From Varanus komodoensis (lineage: Eukaryota > Chordata > Lepidosauria > Squamata > Varanidae): a stretch of DNA of 64,000 nucleotides. Position 1 is the stretch's first letter, and every line of letters starts with the position of its first letter. The notes under the pieces are model-generated. The model did not search any database. It was not told the DNA's origin and saw nothing but the letters and a program-made list of their open reading frames with translations. Shown one piece after another: positions 1 to 10,900 of this stretch. Where the stretch lies: assembly GCF_004798865.1 (NCBI RefSeq), contig NW_025335410.1, positions 10,495-74,494 of the forward strand, read 5' to 3'. The position numbers and the translations under genes were made by a program.

Positions 1-17
1 TATTACTGTGCAAGAGA
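1..17 (+). CDS. 3' end of an Ig heavy-chain-like V segment (cut by window start)
   Basis: The first 17 bases read YYCAR, the end of framework 3 with the second conserved cysteine. They are followed at once by a recombination signal with a 23-base spacer, so this is the last part of a VH-like segment on the + strand. The rest lies outside the window, so it cannot be judged functional. It is the most upstream member of the V group at 1-5425. Confidence 0.85.
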
Positions 18-56
18 CACAGTGTGGGGAAGTGAATCTGCAATCAGCCAAAAACC
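18..56 (+). other. Recombination signal sequence, 23-bp spacer (V side)
   Basis: Heptamer CACAGTG (perfect consensus) at 18-24, spacer of exactly 23 bases at 25-47, nonamer CCAAAAACC at 48-56 (one mismatch to ACAAAAACC). Confidence 0.9.
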
Positions 57-1378
57 CTCCTAGTCATCTTCAGCTCTGCAAGTGGATACAAAAGGCACAG
101 CTTGAGTGACAGGAAATCTAGACATGGGAGAACTGCATTCTGGCCCTGCCCTCCAATTGATTCCAAACCATTGCCTGTCTTCATGATGAATATCATGGGA
201 AATTCCAGGCCTTTTGCCTTCTTAATAGGAGGGGAAGTGCTGGGATGATGGGGTCAAGCTCAGCAGACTACGTCACAGTGACATTTGTGATCTCCTTCCC
301 ATGCTCAGCCCAGCCTTCCACGGCAAGCTGAACCATGGGGAAGTCTCAGGTCTCACCTGGAATGGAGGGTGTGCAAGAGGCAGCCTCTCCCTGTATTAGG
401 GCCGGGCACAAGCAAAGTCTGAAGTGCTTGGCAAAAGAGAGGGCACCACTGGTGCAGGCATGTGTCTTACTTCCTGAAGAGCTGCATAAGAATGCTGGGC
501 ACGCTCCCCAGGATCTTGGACTCCGGACTATAGTGAAGCATTCCAGAGCCTGGGGAGCTGAGCACATGCAACCCAACCCACAGATTCTCACCCATTATGC
601 AGGTTTTTCACACATCCCTAAGATGTGCTGGAATTAGTTCCAGGACAAAGTTCTGTTTGCATCAGAGGACACCAGAGGCTCATCATTTACTTGGACTACT
701 TACTGTGGCAAAAGTGTACAAGCTTCTGCAAATGCTCCTGGAAAACACTTTGAGCTTCTGAAAAAATGCTTTGATCAATAAAGAATGTTTTGCAAGAAGG
801 AGCTGTGGCTTTGGATGTGCAGTGGAGGCGGTTTCCCAGCTTGCAACAGGCTCCTTGTTAGCAAACAGACATTCTTTCAGTAGAAATGGAGAATTGCTTC
901 CTCGAAAACAGCTTTCTTAGACCCAGCGGCAGCTTCCACCACTTCCGAAACTATCCATTTTCCTTTTTTAAAATTTCTTTTCACATGTGACAAATACTCA
1001 TTTCATGCCATCTCTTCCACTCATGGGTTCATTCAGGAACCATTAGATCTGACTGTGGACTGTTATGTTTCTTTCACTGATCTCAAACATCAAGGAGGTG
1101 CTTCCACACTAGGGGGCAGCAATGACACATGGATCAGAGACTGAGGAGATAAGATGGGAACCAGAGCATGCAGTTTTCTGCATTTGACCATGAGGCTGCT
1201 GACATCCTTTTCATTCTGTATGAAAAGAAATACGCCACTTGTCTCTTGAGAGTTCAACTGCCTAGGAGACACCACACCTCCCATTATTCATCCTGAACAG
1301 CAAAGAGAGCTTTGCATGTAGGTTTCTCATGGTGGAAAACAATTAAAACAAGAGACAAGAAAGAAGAATGTCTCAAAT

Positions 1379-1417
<39 letters not shown>

Positions 1418-1440
1418 ATGAGAAAGAGAGAGAGAGAGAG
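1379..1440. repeat. (GT)n/(GA)n microsatellite
   Basis: A run of TG dinucleotides passes into GA-rich dinucleotides. The stretch 57-1680 otherwise shows no gene that I can support. Confidence 0.9.
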
Positions 1441-1688
1441 TTTACTCCAACCTTCAAGAAGAAGGGCTCCTGTCAGAACTCTGCTAATTGAAGCTGCCCA
1501 AATGTTATTTTAGATCAAGAGAAAGAGACTTGTCAAGAGCAGATGTACATTCAACATGAATAGGCAAACAGGGAATCCCTCAAGGAGTTTCTTGTGTTCT
1601 TTAATTGACGTCCTGGAGCTGTGGCTACCAACTGCTCTTCATCTTCCCAGACTGAACTCCTTTGTCTGACCCCTTTATCCTGCTCGGT

Positions 1689-1719
1689 ATGTAAATTCAG
1701 AGGCAGCTTCCCCTTTAAA
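1689..1719 (+). promoter_or_regulatory. V-segment promoter: octamer-like element plus TTTAAA box
   Basis: ATGTAAAT at 1689-1696 is one base from the Ig octamer ATGCAAAT. TTTAAA lies exactly 25 bases downstream (1714-1719). The same spacing recurs before the V segment at 44908 and in the relic at 20921, which shows a shared promoter module. The leader ATG is 119 bases after the octamer. Confidence 0.7.
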
Positions 1720-1807
1720 GCAGGCCTGCAATCTCCCTGCCCCAAACACACCCACAGGCCCTGCTTCCAGACGTGTGCAAATACTGCTCAGATGAGAAGG
1801 AGGGAAG

Positions 1808-2230
1808 ATGGGAGTTTGGCTTCAGCGTGTGTTGTTCTTGGCAGTCTTTGGAGGTACTTGTTCTGCTTTCCAATACTGAGGAATAGCATTACCCAGGAGT
1901 TCATGTGCAACAGGTCTTTTTACGCTGTCTTTTGTTCCAGGTGTTCGATCAGATATCCAGCCAGAGGGGATGTGATAAGGCCTGGCGTGCCTCTCTGGCT
2001 CACTTGCAAAGGCTCTGGCTTCACCTTCAGCAGCTTTGGCATGAGCTGGGTGAGATAGGCTCCGGGAAAAGGCTTGAAGTGGTTGACATACATATATTCA
2101 CCCACCATTCACATCTCAGACAAAGTGAAGGGGCGATTCACCCCCTCCAGCAATGATTCCAACAGCCTGCTCTATTGCAAATGAACAACCTGCAAGCTGA
2201 AGACACAGCCATCTCTTACTGTGCAAGATA
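1808..2230 (+). pseudogene. Ig heavy-chain-like V segment, pseudogene
   Basis: The leader exon 1808-1853 (46 nt, reads MGVWLQRVLFLAVFG, phase-1 donor GTACTT) and V exon 1941-2230 have the standard two-exon V layout. Framework 1 keeps LTCKGSGFTFS, framework 2 starts FGMSWVR, and the end reads near YCAR. It is broken: about ten bases are missing in framework 1 (after DIQ, where QLVESGG is expected), shifting the frame, and the glutamine codon after WVR is TAG. Promoter and recombination signal are still present, so decay is fairly recent. Product, if any, would be an antibody-like V domain. Confidence 0.85.
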
Positions 2231-2269
2231 CCCAGTGAGGGGAAGTGAATCCACAAACAGGCAAAAACC
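2231..2269 (+). other. Recombination signal sequence, 23-bp spacer (V side)
   Basis: Heptamer CCCAGTG at 2231-2237 (one mismatch), 23-base spacer, nonamer GCAAAAACC at 2261-2269. The spacer is close to that of the RSS at 18-56, showing the two V segments are paralogues. Confidence 0.85.
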
Positions 2270-2741
2270 CTCCTAGTCATCTGCAGCTCTGCTAGTTGGT
2301 TCCAATGCCACGGTATTCATGGAAGTATTATACACAAAGGGGAACAATATTATAAGCAAAGGAACTACTTGATGGTTGTGTTCTCCAGGCCTGCTTGGAA
2401 TATATGCACACCTGCAACCAGAACCTTGGAAGCAACCTACACTCCTTCAACAGGATCAGAAAGCTGCCTTCTTTATGCCATAGTTTCTGTTCACACCAGC
2501 CCAAAGGTTCTCAGCTGTCCTTTCTCTTTTTCTACCTCCACCTGCTGCCATTTCTCCCCCACAGATTGCTAAGTTCTCATCTTCTATTAGCACATTCCTC
2601 CTCGTCACATAGTCTACTCCACGTGAGAAACTTGTCTTGGCCTACCGCAGTTTCAGTGATTTTGGGGCTTGGAGGGCTTACATATTTGCAAGGCTATTCA
2701 CAAACAACATGTGTTTGTAACCTAGGCCTCCCCCCACCCCA

Positions 2742-2761
2742 ACACACACACACACACACAA
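2742..2761. repeat. (CA)n microsatellite
   Basis: Short CA-dinucleotide tract. The surrounding 2270-2980 shows no supported gene. Confidence 0.8.
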
Positions 2762-2989
2762 CAAGGGCACATATTCAGCATCTCTCCACAGATCTGACCA
2801 GAGTTTCTATAGCCAAACAGTTGATCTCTGAAAAATTCCAGTGTGGAAACCATTCCTCCAGGTGACTCCAAGCTTCATGCATCACTGTTAATGAAGAACA
2901 GCAGTGTTCCACCTCTTATGGGCCAGAAGTAAATGTCTTGCAAATCTGGGTGCTTCCGCCTCATGTTGACTCTTCTTTGAGGTACGGAC

Positions 2990-3235
2990 AATCATCTTCA
3001 TTTTACCATGGTCGGTATGGAAACACCATAGAGCCCTTGCAAGAACCACTGCAGAAGTGGCCACTTCGACCCTACACTCTCTGCTGCCCTCAGCATCCAA
3101 GCGACAGTCATGGCATTGCTTGCTTTATTCCCATTGGCTGAGCAATGTGTCCATCTCCCTGTTTGCTTGGAAAGAGGAAGAGAGTGCAAAATGTGCAAGA
3201 GAAATTGTGGCAAAAGGGGTTATTTTGATAGAATT
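2990..3235 (+). repeat. Dispersed repeat of unassigned family, copy 1
   Basis: This block is strongly similar to the reverse complement of about 18465-18690, so the two are an inverted pair about 15 kb apart. On the + strand a short frame from the ATG at 3110 includes a cysteine-rich stretch (ECKMCKRNCGKRGYF). That vaguely resembles the C-terminal zinc-binding region of piggyBac-type transposases, but this is a guess. It could equally be a duplicated piece of flanking DNA. Confidence 0.55.
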
Positions 3236-4792
3236 CTATGTTTGGTTTGAGTGGCTTGGGTAGCACCAGAAACATGGAGGTGCACTCAGGAGAGGGAAGG
3301 GGAACCCACCTCAGAACTACAGGGGACCACTCACAGGGAAGGGATGGGGATTCCACCTTTGGAGGCTGCTGGGATGCATGGAGCAGGAAGAAATGGCTGG
3401 TGGATGCTCATTTCTTTGAAATCTCATTCAAAGGAGGACTTAGAATGGGAAAACAAACCACTTCATATTGAGTAGGACCTTTACAAATTATATTTACCAT
3501 GGGACAGGTTTTCTGAGAAATATCAGAATTGTTTAGACAGAGGCTAGAGTGTGCTGGGAATTTGGGTTTAATACTTTCCCCTTGCTCTGGCCCAGCATTC
3601 CAGGAGGCAGAAGCGAAGGAGACAGGCTTTGTTTGCTTCAGATAGAACTTCTCCCTCCCTCTCTCTCGTCAATGGGTATTCCTTGCACAAAAGCTCCTAT
3701 TACAGCACACACATACATGCATGCATACCATACATACCTTATTATTAGTGTTCCATGCTCCACTGGCTGGTGACACATGTGAGGTTATTTATATGTCACT
3801 GGCAGGAGGTTAAACCCAGAACAAATGACTAAGCTGTTATTGTTTTCCCATTTTTGCCTCTTTGCTCTGCTGAAAGACATGCCCCTTGCTATAATAGAAT
3901 AAATCCAATCCTGTGTCAAAAGGATGAATGTGAAAAAGACATGGAGTCTCCCTTGCACTTTCTCAGGCCTTCAGAGCATAGAAATGAATCCAGCTGATGG
4001 TAGAAAAGGAGCTGGAATGGATGGGATGGAACTAACCTTTCAATGGGGACAAGCATCTCCCCAACGCAAACTGGATTTTCAGCTGAAATGTCTAGATTCA
4101 GTTGAGTCCCCTTAAAATGAGAACTTTGCCCAGGTGCTTGTGTGGAAGAGCTACACAATGATTCCAAACAAATCAAGATAGTTCTAAAGCCAAACTAGCT
4201 CTGAATGAAACATGATAAATTCAAGTAGTGCAACCTGTAAAGATATTGAAATGGGCGGGGGGAAGGGGAGAGACTTTCTTTTCTGCCCTTCTGTGGACCT
4301 GATCTGATCTGTCCTCCTTCTGCATGGTGAGAAAAATGTGAATGAAAACATTCTACCATTGCCACCCCATTGCAAAGAGTAGACACATGATCCTTGTCAC
4401 AGGTGCCTCCTGAAATTGATCAAGAGTGTTTTGGGGTGTTCAATCTGGGTTCTTATTTATTCACTGACATTAATATGAATGTGACCTTCTATCTTTCAAT
4501 CTATCTAATTTACAAAAATTGTTAGGAAATACTTAAGTTGCTTTTCTTTTTTACTATTAATCTCACATGCAACTCTACATGCAACTCTACAATCTACATA
4601 TCTATCAACTGACCATTCCTTCCAACTGCATTTGAAAATATTGCACAATGAATTGAATGGTGATGATAGATCTTCTCATTTAAAAAACAGCCAGAAGAAT
4701 TCTTGTTCTGGTGTAGGAGTGTGAACTCTTGTGATTGGTCCTTTTCTCAGACAGGAATTTTATGTCAAGCCCATCTTTTTATACAAACAGCC

Positions 4793-4800
4793 ATGCAAAG
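4793..4800 (+). promoter_or_regulatory. Octamer-like element of V segment
   Basis: ATGCAAAG, one base from the Ig octamer, lies 163 bases upstream of the leader ATG at 4956. No TTTAAA box at the 25-base spacing seen for the other V promoters, so this V belongs to a different promoter class. Confidence 0.5.
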
Positions 4801-4955
4801 TCAATTTACATACAGCTAGAATAGGCAAATATTTCTTTTGCACCCTCTTCTTTTCTATGGCATTTCAAGAATCCTTTCCCAAACAACGTTTGACTCAGTA
4901 GACAAATACATAGGATTTTTCTGTGTCTGCTTCATCGCAGTCTCCAGAAAGAAGA

Positions 4956-5425
4956 ATGTGGTCTCTGTTTCTCTCCATTGTGCTTCTTTCCATTCTACCA
5001 TGTGTGTATCTTCCAAGGAACCCTGGACATTACATCAGGGTTTTAATGGTTTTAATTTGGCCATTTGTAAGATGTGAGTCATTCATCCATGGAATTTTCC
5101 TTCCTCTTTTCTAGATGTGCATTCTGAAGTGAACTTGGGTCAACCTACATTTGTGCAGTTGAAACCAACAGAGACTCTCCGGCTCACCTGCTCCATTTCT
5201 GGGTTTTCCCTCAGTGCAAGTGGGAATGCTGTCAGCTGGATCCGTCAGACTGCAGGAAAAGGACTGGAATGGATGTGCCTAATCTATTGGGATGATGACA
5301 AACGCTACCTTGACTCCTTGAAAAATCAAGTGACCATCTCCAGAGACGTTTCCAGAAGTGAAGTTTACTTAGAGATGAGAAATTTAGAAGCAAGAGACAC
5401 CGGCACATATTACTGTGCAAAAAGC
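4956..5425 (+). CDS. Ig heavy-chain-like V segment, intact (VH2-like)
   Basis: Leader exon 4956-5001 (46 nt, [15 protein letters not shown], phase-1 donor T|GTGTGT) and V exon 5115-5425 after an acceptor CTAG. The frame is open: first cysteine in LTCSIS, framework 2 [17 protein letters not shown]2 IYWDDDKRY, second cysteine in TYYCAK. CDR2 and framework 2 match the human IGHV2 type closely. It would encode the variable domain of an antigen receptor chain after joining to a J or D-J. It has a 23-spacer signal and lies in the same orientation as the J and C exons far downstream. Whether it serves that locus or an IGH locus outside the window is not known. Confidence 0.9.
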
Positions 5426-5464
5426 CACAGCATTCAAAAGCAAGGGGGAACCCAGACAAATACC
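5426..5464 (+). other. Recombination signal sequence, 23-bp spacer (V side)
   Basis: Heptamer CACAGCA at 5426-5432, 23-base spacer at 5433-5455, nonamer ACAAATACC at 5456-5464. The invariant first four heptamer bases are kept. Confidence 0.85.
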
Positions 5465-5874
5465 AGCTTTTCAATGACTAGGCATTATGTGAGTTATGCT
5501 TTGTTGCTTGCATTTAACTTAGGCTGAGGATGGCTTCTGCATGCCAGAACCCACAACCCATGCTCCTAACTGCAGAAATATCACAGGTGGGAAGATCAAA
5601 AGGTCAGTAACCCACTTGGCAGAAAGGGTGTTCAAAAGGAAAGGAACATATTCATAATCAACTCTTGCAATTTGTGGCTCTGTCCCAGCCTGTTGTGGGT
5701 TGGAGGGTGCTTTTCTGGATGGGAAGCATTGCCTCTGAAGGAGTCGATTCATCACCTGGGGGTTCCCTTGAAGCCACCTCTGCCAGCTTAGGCTCTGGTG
5801 GCCTCAGTGGTGCAGAGTTCCTTCCACCTTCTAAAGTTGATGGTCCAAATACACCCTGATAAAGTACTGCAGAT

Positions 5875-6150
5875 GTTTACACACTGGCAACTAGGTTATT
5901 GCAATGCACTCTACATGGGACTAACATTGAGGATGGTTCTAGGTTAGGGTTGGAAGTTAGGAGGTACCGGAAGGTCTAAAGATGTAACTAATATTCTGAG
6001 CCACTTGAATTGGCTGCCCCTAGTTTTCAAGCCCAGTTGAAAATGCTACTTTTGTTCTATAGAGCTCTACTTCTATCATATTGAAGATATCTGATGGGAC
6101 ACCTGTCCAAGCATGAACCTACCCTTAGCTTCCTGATGCTATGAAAATTG
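5875..6150 (+). mobile_element. L2-like LINE fragment
   Basis: A motif around 5900 (YCNALYMG-like reading) followed by an LxWLP-like stretch near 6010 matches the end of the L2 reverse transcriptase reading frame. It is short and degraded. Confidence 0.5.
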
Positions 6151-6189
6151 CGAAGTAGACTATGATTCCCCTCTAGTAACTAATGCATG

Positions 6190-6248
6190 GGGGGGGGGGT
6201 CCACACATGCACGTGTGTGTGTGTGCGTGCGTGCGTGCGTGTGCGTGC
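6190..6248. repeat. G-run and (GT/GC)n microsatellite
   Basis: A run of ten or more G is followed by GT and then GTGC repeats. Confidence 0.85.
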
Positions 6249-6599
6249 ACATACATGAGTCAGAGAGATGTGAATTGCCAGGAATACATCAGGCCAAACA
6301 AACAGTGGAGGATGAAAAAGCAAATAACTTCGTTCAGTCAAGCTGACCTTCATTTTACTGAGTGAAATTATTTTAATACTTCATTGACAATTTATGCAGT
6401 GAAGTGGTACTTCGAATGCTTTATTTATTCATTCATTTAGACAATGTATACACTGCCTTACAGCTAAAAACTGCAATTACGATCCTGTGTAGAAGCAAAA
6501 ATCATGAAACTGAAGTTGTAATCCTTTGACTTGGGCAGAGTTGTAGAACAAACAAGTAAGCGGGCAAAAAAACAAAAACAAAACTTCACTGGAGATGTA

Positions 6600-6815
6600 T
6601 CATACTAATGTGCTTATTTGTTGGAAGAGATTTTGAAAAATGCCTGCATACCCCAGTAGCTGAGGAGCTTGGGCAGGTGGAAGACTTGCACACATCCTGC
6701 TTGAGGGATCCTGTGGGCAGTTTGCTTGCCATTTGCAACCACGTGTACAGAATGATGGACTAGATGGACCTTGAGTCTGATCCAACAGGACTTTTCTAGT
6801 GTTCTTGTGTTCTTA
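6600..6815 (+). mobile_element. CR1-type LINE 3' tail
   Basis: The stretch ends with the phrase GATGGACTAGATGGACC and a TTCTTGTGTTCTT-type terminus, typical of reptile CR1 3' ends. A related copy in the other orientation is at 53830-54280. Confidence 0.7.
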
Positions 6816-6891
6816 TCAATTGTAGCTATTAGCCAATCTGATAAATATGCTGGTTAAGCCACTAGCATATTGGTCTGCTGTTTACTAACTC

Positions 6892-6932
6892 TTTTTTTTT
6901 TTTTTTTTTTTATTTTTTTTTTTTTTTTTTTT
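6892..6932. repeat. Poly-T tract
   Basis: About 40 bases almost all T. The region 6933-7933 holds no supported gene. Confidence 0.85.
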
Positions 6933-7933
6933 ACATTTGTGAGTATCGATTTGTGGAATAGATTTGGAATAGATATGTAAATAATTATTGTTATATAGAA
7001 GATGTACATGCTGTAAGATGATTATATGCCTTTGTTATAGTTAAGGATTGTCAAAAATAAAAAAGGTGATCCCCGCCATAACTATTAGACAATCTGGATG
7101 GGGGTGGAGAAGCTTTACCCTTTAAAGAGGTTTGAACTTTGGATGGGAGTGAGTAAGATCTGGGTGCAACATCTGCCACCATATTGATGACCATGGTTGT
7201 TTGGGCTGATCTGGCTGGCCAGAAGGATGCCCCCTTCCTCCCTCACCACTCCATGTGCATCCCTCCCCAAGCTCTGAGGGTGGTAGAGAATGGCCATCCC
7301 ACATAAAATGTGTCTACTGTTCTTTGGCCAAGGAAAAATGATTCCTGCACTCCCCTGCTAAAGCCTCTGAACAAACTCTCAAGCTCTATTTGTAGGCGAG
7401 AGTAAGGTTTGAATTTTAATTCCTTGCACAGAGACAATCACATGACCTTAGTTAGCCTTTGAATCTCTTGGAATTCTACCTCCTATCAGATTCTTCACAC
7501 ATCCCTTTCACATGAGGATTTGAATCCTAGTGATCCCAGAATTCTCCCTTCCTCACTCAGCCCCATCTTTCAGGTGGCACTTGTCACCTCTAAGATGAAG
7601 CTGGTGATGCCCTTTCCACACTGGAAACAAACAAGCAAACAAACATGTCTGTCTATGTTTTGTCTAGAATCAGAAAGATTCAGTTGCCCATAAGGAACTG
7701 GAATATAAAAAACAGGTTAATCAACAATACATCAGAATTCAGGAGAAAACAAAACAAAATTTCAGATGCTGCTTCACATTTTACAAAAATATGAATTCTC
7801 CACATATTGGTGGTATTTGTTTTGGAACATGCCTGTAGGCAATAAAGGATTGGCACAGCCCAAACCACCTCCTAGTGCAACTGCAAAGCTTCTATACCAT
7901 GAAGGGGGAGAGAGAAAATGGGGCATTGATTAC

Positions 7934-10900
7934 TCAGGACTTTCTGCTTATCACCTGCTCTTTATTGTTCAACTCAGGCCTCAGAACAATCAGGTAGCAT
8001 TTGGGGAAAAAGATACAGCACAGCAATCCAGCACTGGATGCTAAGATGGAGAAGATCTCCATGGCTACCATATATTTCCCTTTGGTGCTCAAGTATGTCG
8101 GAACAAAGGACAGCCAAACAGTGCAAAACACCAGCATGCTGAAGGTGATGAACTTGGCTTCATTGAAACTGTCAGGCAACTTCCTGGCAAAGAAAGCCAC
8201 AGTGAAACTGATGATGGCCAGAAGTCCGATGTAGCCCAGGACGAGATAGAACATGAGGACAGACCCTGAATTACATTGCATGATGATTTCTGTAGCAATT
8301 GAGTGCATGTCTAAATCTTGGAATGGGGGAGAGCTTCCAAGCCATACTGAGCAAAGGCCAACTTGAAAAAGGGAGCCAGAAAGAACAATGGTGTTCGGCA
8401 GTCTTTTTCCCACCCACTTTCTTAGATGGGACCCTGGTTGGGTAGCCATGAAAGCTAGAAGAACAGTGATGGTTTTGGCCAACACACAAGAAACAGACAT
8501 GGAGAAGATGATGCCGAAAGCAGATTGTTGGAGAAAACAAGTCACCTTCCCAGGCTGGCCAAGGAATAGAAAAGAAGAGAGGAAGCTGAGCAGGAGGGAG
8601 ATGAGCAGCACAGAGGTGAGTTCTCGATTGTTAGCTTTGACTATAGGTGTATCTCTGTGCTTAATAAAAGTTCTAAGAACCAATCCTGTGATCAGGGAAA
8701 AGGACGTGGCCACAGAAGCTAAACTGATTCCTAAGGGTTCTTCATAAGACAGGAAGCTTATTGTTTTAGGGAGGCATCCATCTCGGTCCTTGCTTGGATA
8801 TTTCCCTTTAGGACATGTGGAACAGCCATCCATGTCTGAAAAAAGAAAGGAGGGATAACAATCATCCATCACTGAGGTCAGATATAATAGACATAATAAA
8901 TTCAACTCTTTTGTAAAGGTCTTGGAAATGTTCTGGTTTCAATAGCTGAGCATTCACTAACATTGTTCCATACATTTCTAATGGATTTCACTACTCATGA
9001 GCCACAGCCACATGAACAATGACTTGGAATGCTAGGGGTTGTCATGCAAGATATCTGGAGTTCACCACATATGGAAAGCAATGAAAGAAATTTGAAAGCA
9101 AATGCAAAGATTGAGCTACACCAAATCAGACTAGATTCATAGACTTATGAGCACATTACATTCTCCTGATTTAAATTGAGATATTCAAATAATGTTTAGG
9201 TCTACAGCAAACCCAGTTGTTGAGTCATTGACCATGTCAGAGCAATCCTATCCATGACTATGCATTCATTCCAATAAACTTAGTCCCAAGTAGGCATGTA
9301 GAGCAGGAGGGGAAAGCCTCTTTCAGCTGGAGGACTAAATTCTGGTTGAGAGAAGCTTTGGGGGATGTACTGCAAAGTCAGGCAAGGTCAATGGTTAAGG
9401 AGATGCTGCCCATCTCACTCCTGCTCGGTTTCCTCTCTATTCCTCAGCAAGCTTGGAAATCTGACGTGTTTTCTTCAACTATCTGCTTTCAGCATCATCT
9501 GCACCATGATTATGTCTCGCGTGTTGGCCAAAACAGTCACTGTCCTTCTAATTTTCATGGCTATCCAACCAGGGTCCCATCTAAGACAGTGGATGGGAAA
9601 AAGACTATTCAATACTGTTGTTTCTTCTTGTCCCCTCACTCAAGTTTGCCTTTGCTGACTATTTCTCTGAAGCTCTTCCTCATTCCAAGATTTAGACATG
9701 CACAGAAGTGGGAATACCATAGCTTAAATGACAGGAAGCCACCCAATGATCAGTGGTGGGAAAACTTGAGAGGTTGTGGAGCCTTCCAGGGAAACTGAAC
9801 CCGTGACTACAGGATAGTTGAATGTGTGTCCTGGTCCTAAGGGTCTTCATTCCCAACCTCAGTCTTGTTCATGCACAATTCAAATAAGGAGGCTCACCAT
9901 GTAGGCAAGAATGAGGGTTGCACAGATGCCCCAATAAGCAAAACTGAATAAGCAGTACAGTGAAAGTGCTTTTAGCAGGAAGGCCTTTCCACTCCCTTCT
10001 CTGCAGAATCTCAGTCATGGAGTATTAATTGTGGAGAACCCTCTGCACAAAGTGCATTCCTAAAGCTCTCCCAACTGCAAGCTTTCACACTGTGTGGCTT
10101 TATTTAGTTATTTAGTTATTTATCAATTTATATCCTGCCTTTTTCCTACAAAGGGCTCAAGGCAGCTTACATCATTCTCCTCCTCCATCTTAGCCCCACA
10201 ACAACAACCCTGTGAGGTAGGTTGGGCTGAGAGTCTGTGACTGGCCCAAAGTCACCCAGTTGGCTCCATGGCTGAGTGGGGACAAGAACCCAGATCGTCT
10301 GAGTCCCAGTCCCGTGCTCTTAACCACTACACCACACTGGCTCTCGCCTGTTACAGTTACAGTTACATTACATTACATTACAGTTGCATTACAGGTAAGG
10401 ATGGCTGGGGATTTTGTATTTTTGATATGATCCCTAAGAAAATTAGGGCTAAACAGGAAGTAAGCATTCAAGGAAGGTAAATGGAAGCTTTAAGAGTGAG
10501 AAAAGTGAACACTGTCAGATCTGTCTGTCCAGTCCTAGTCAATTCTTGGTTGTCTGTAGTTCTGTCAGGATCTACATAAACTGCTTGTATCTTCTTTTCT
10601 TCCAACAGACTGATTCTTCATCTTTAACAGCTCTATGGCAGACCATTACAACATGACAATTGCTGTTGTAAGATCATCTGTGCCTACTGAATTTGACTGA
10701 GTCAGATGGGACAGAGTTTTGCTTGTTTTTCAGCTCACTTTTGATAAGTTTTTTTCAAAACATTTGCTAAGTACTTCATGTGTCAGAGGAGAACAACAAC
10801 AAGGTAATAACCTGAGATTTGAAAATTTCAAATAAAAGAGAAAGCAAAGCATTTTGGAAAATTCAGATGATGTTATGCATGAATATTCATGCAAAAACAA

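Noticed and set aside
335-637. Coding frames on both strands at the window start
   Set aside because: No known domain, no splice or promoter context; overlapping frames on both strands suggest chance.
8388-8747. + strand open frame opposite V2R gene A exon 6
   Set aside because: It is the complement of the conserved seven-segment exon; similar mirror frames occur opposite genes B and C.
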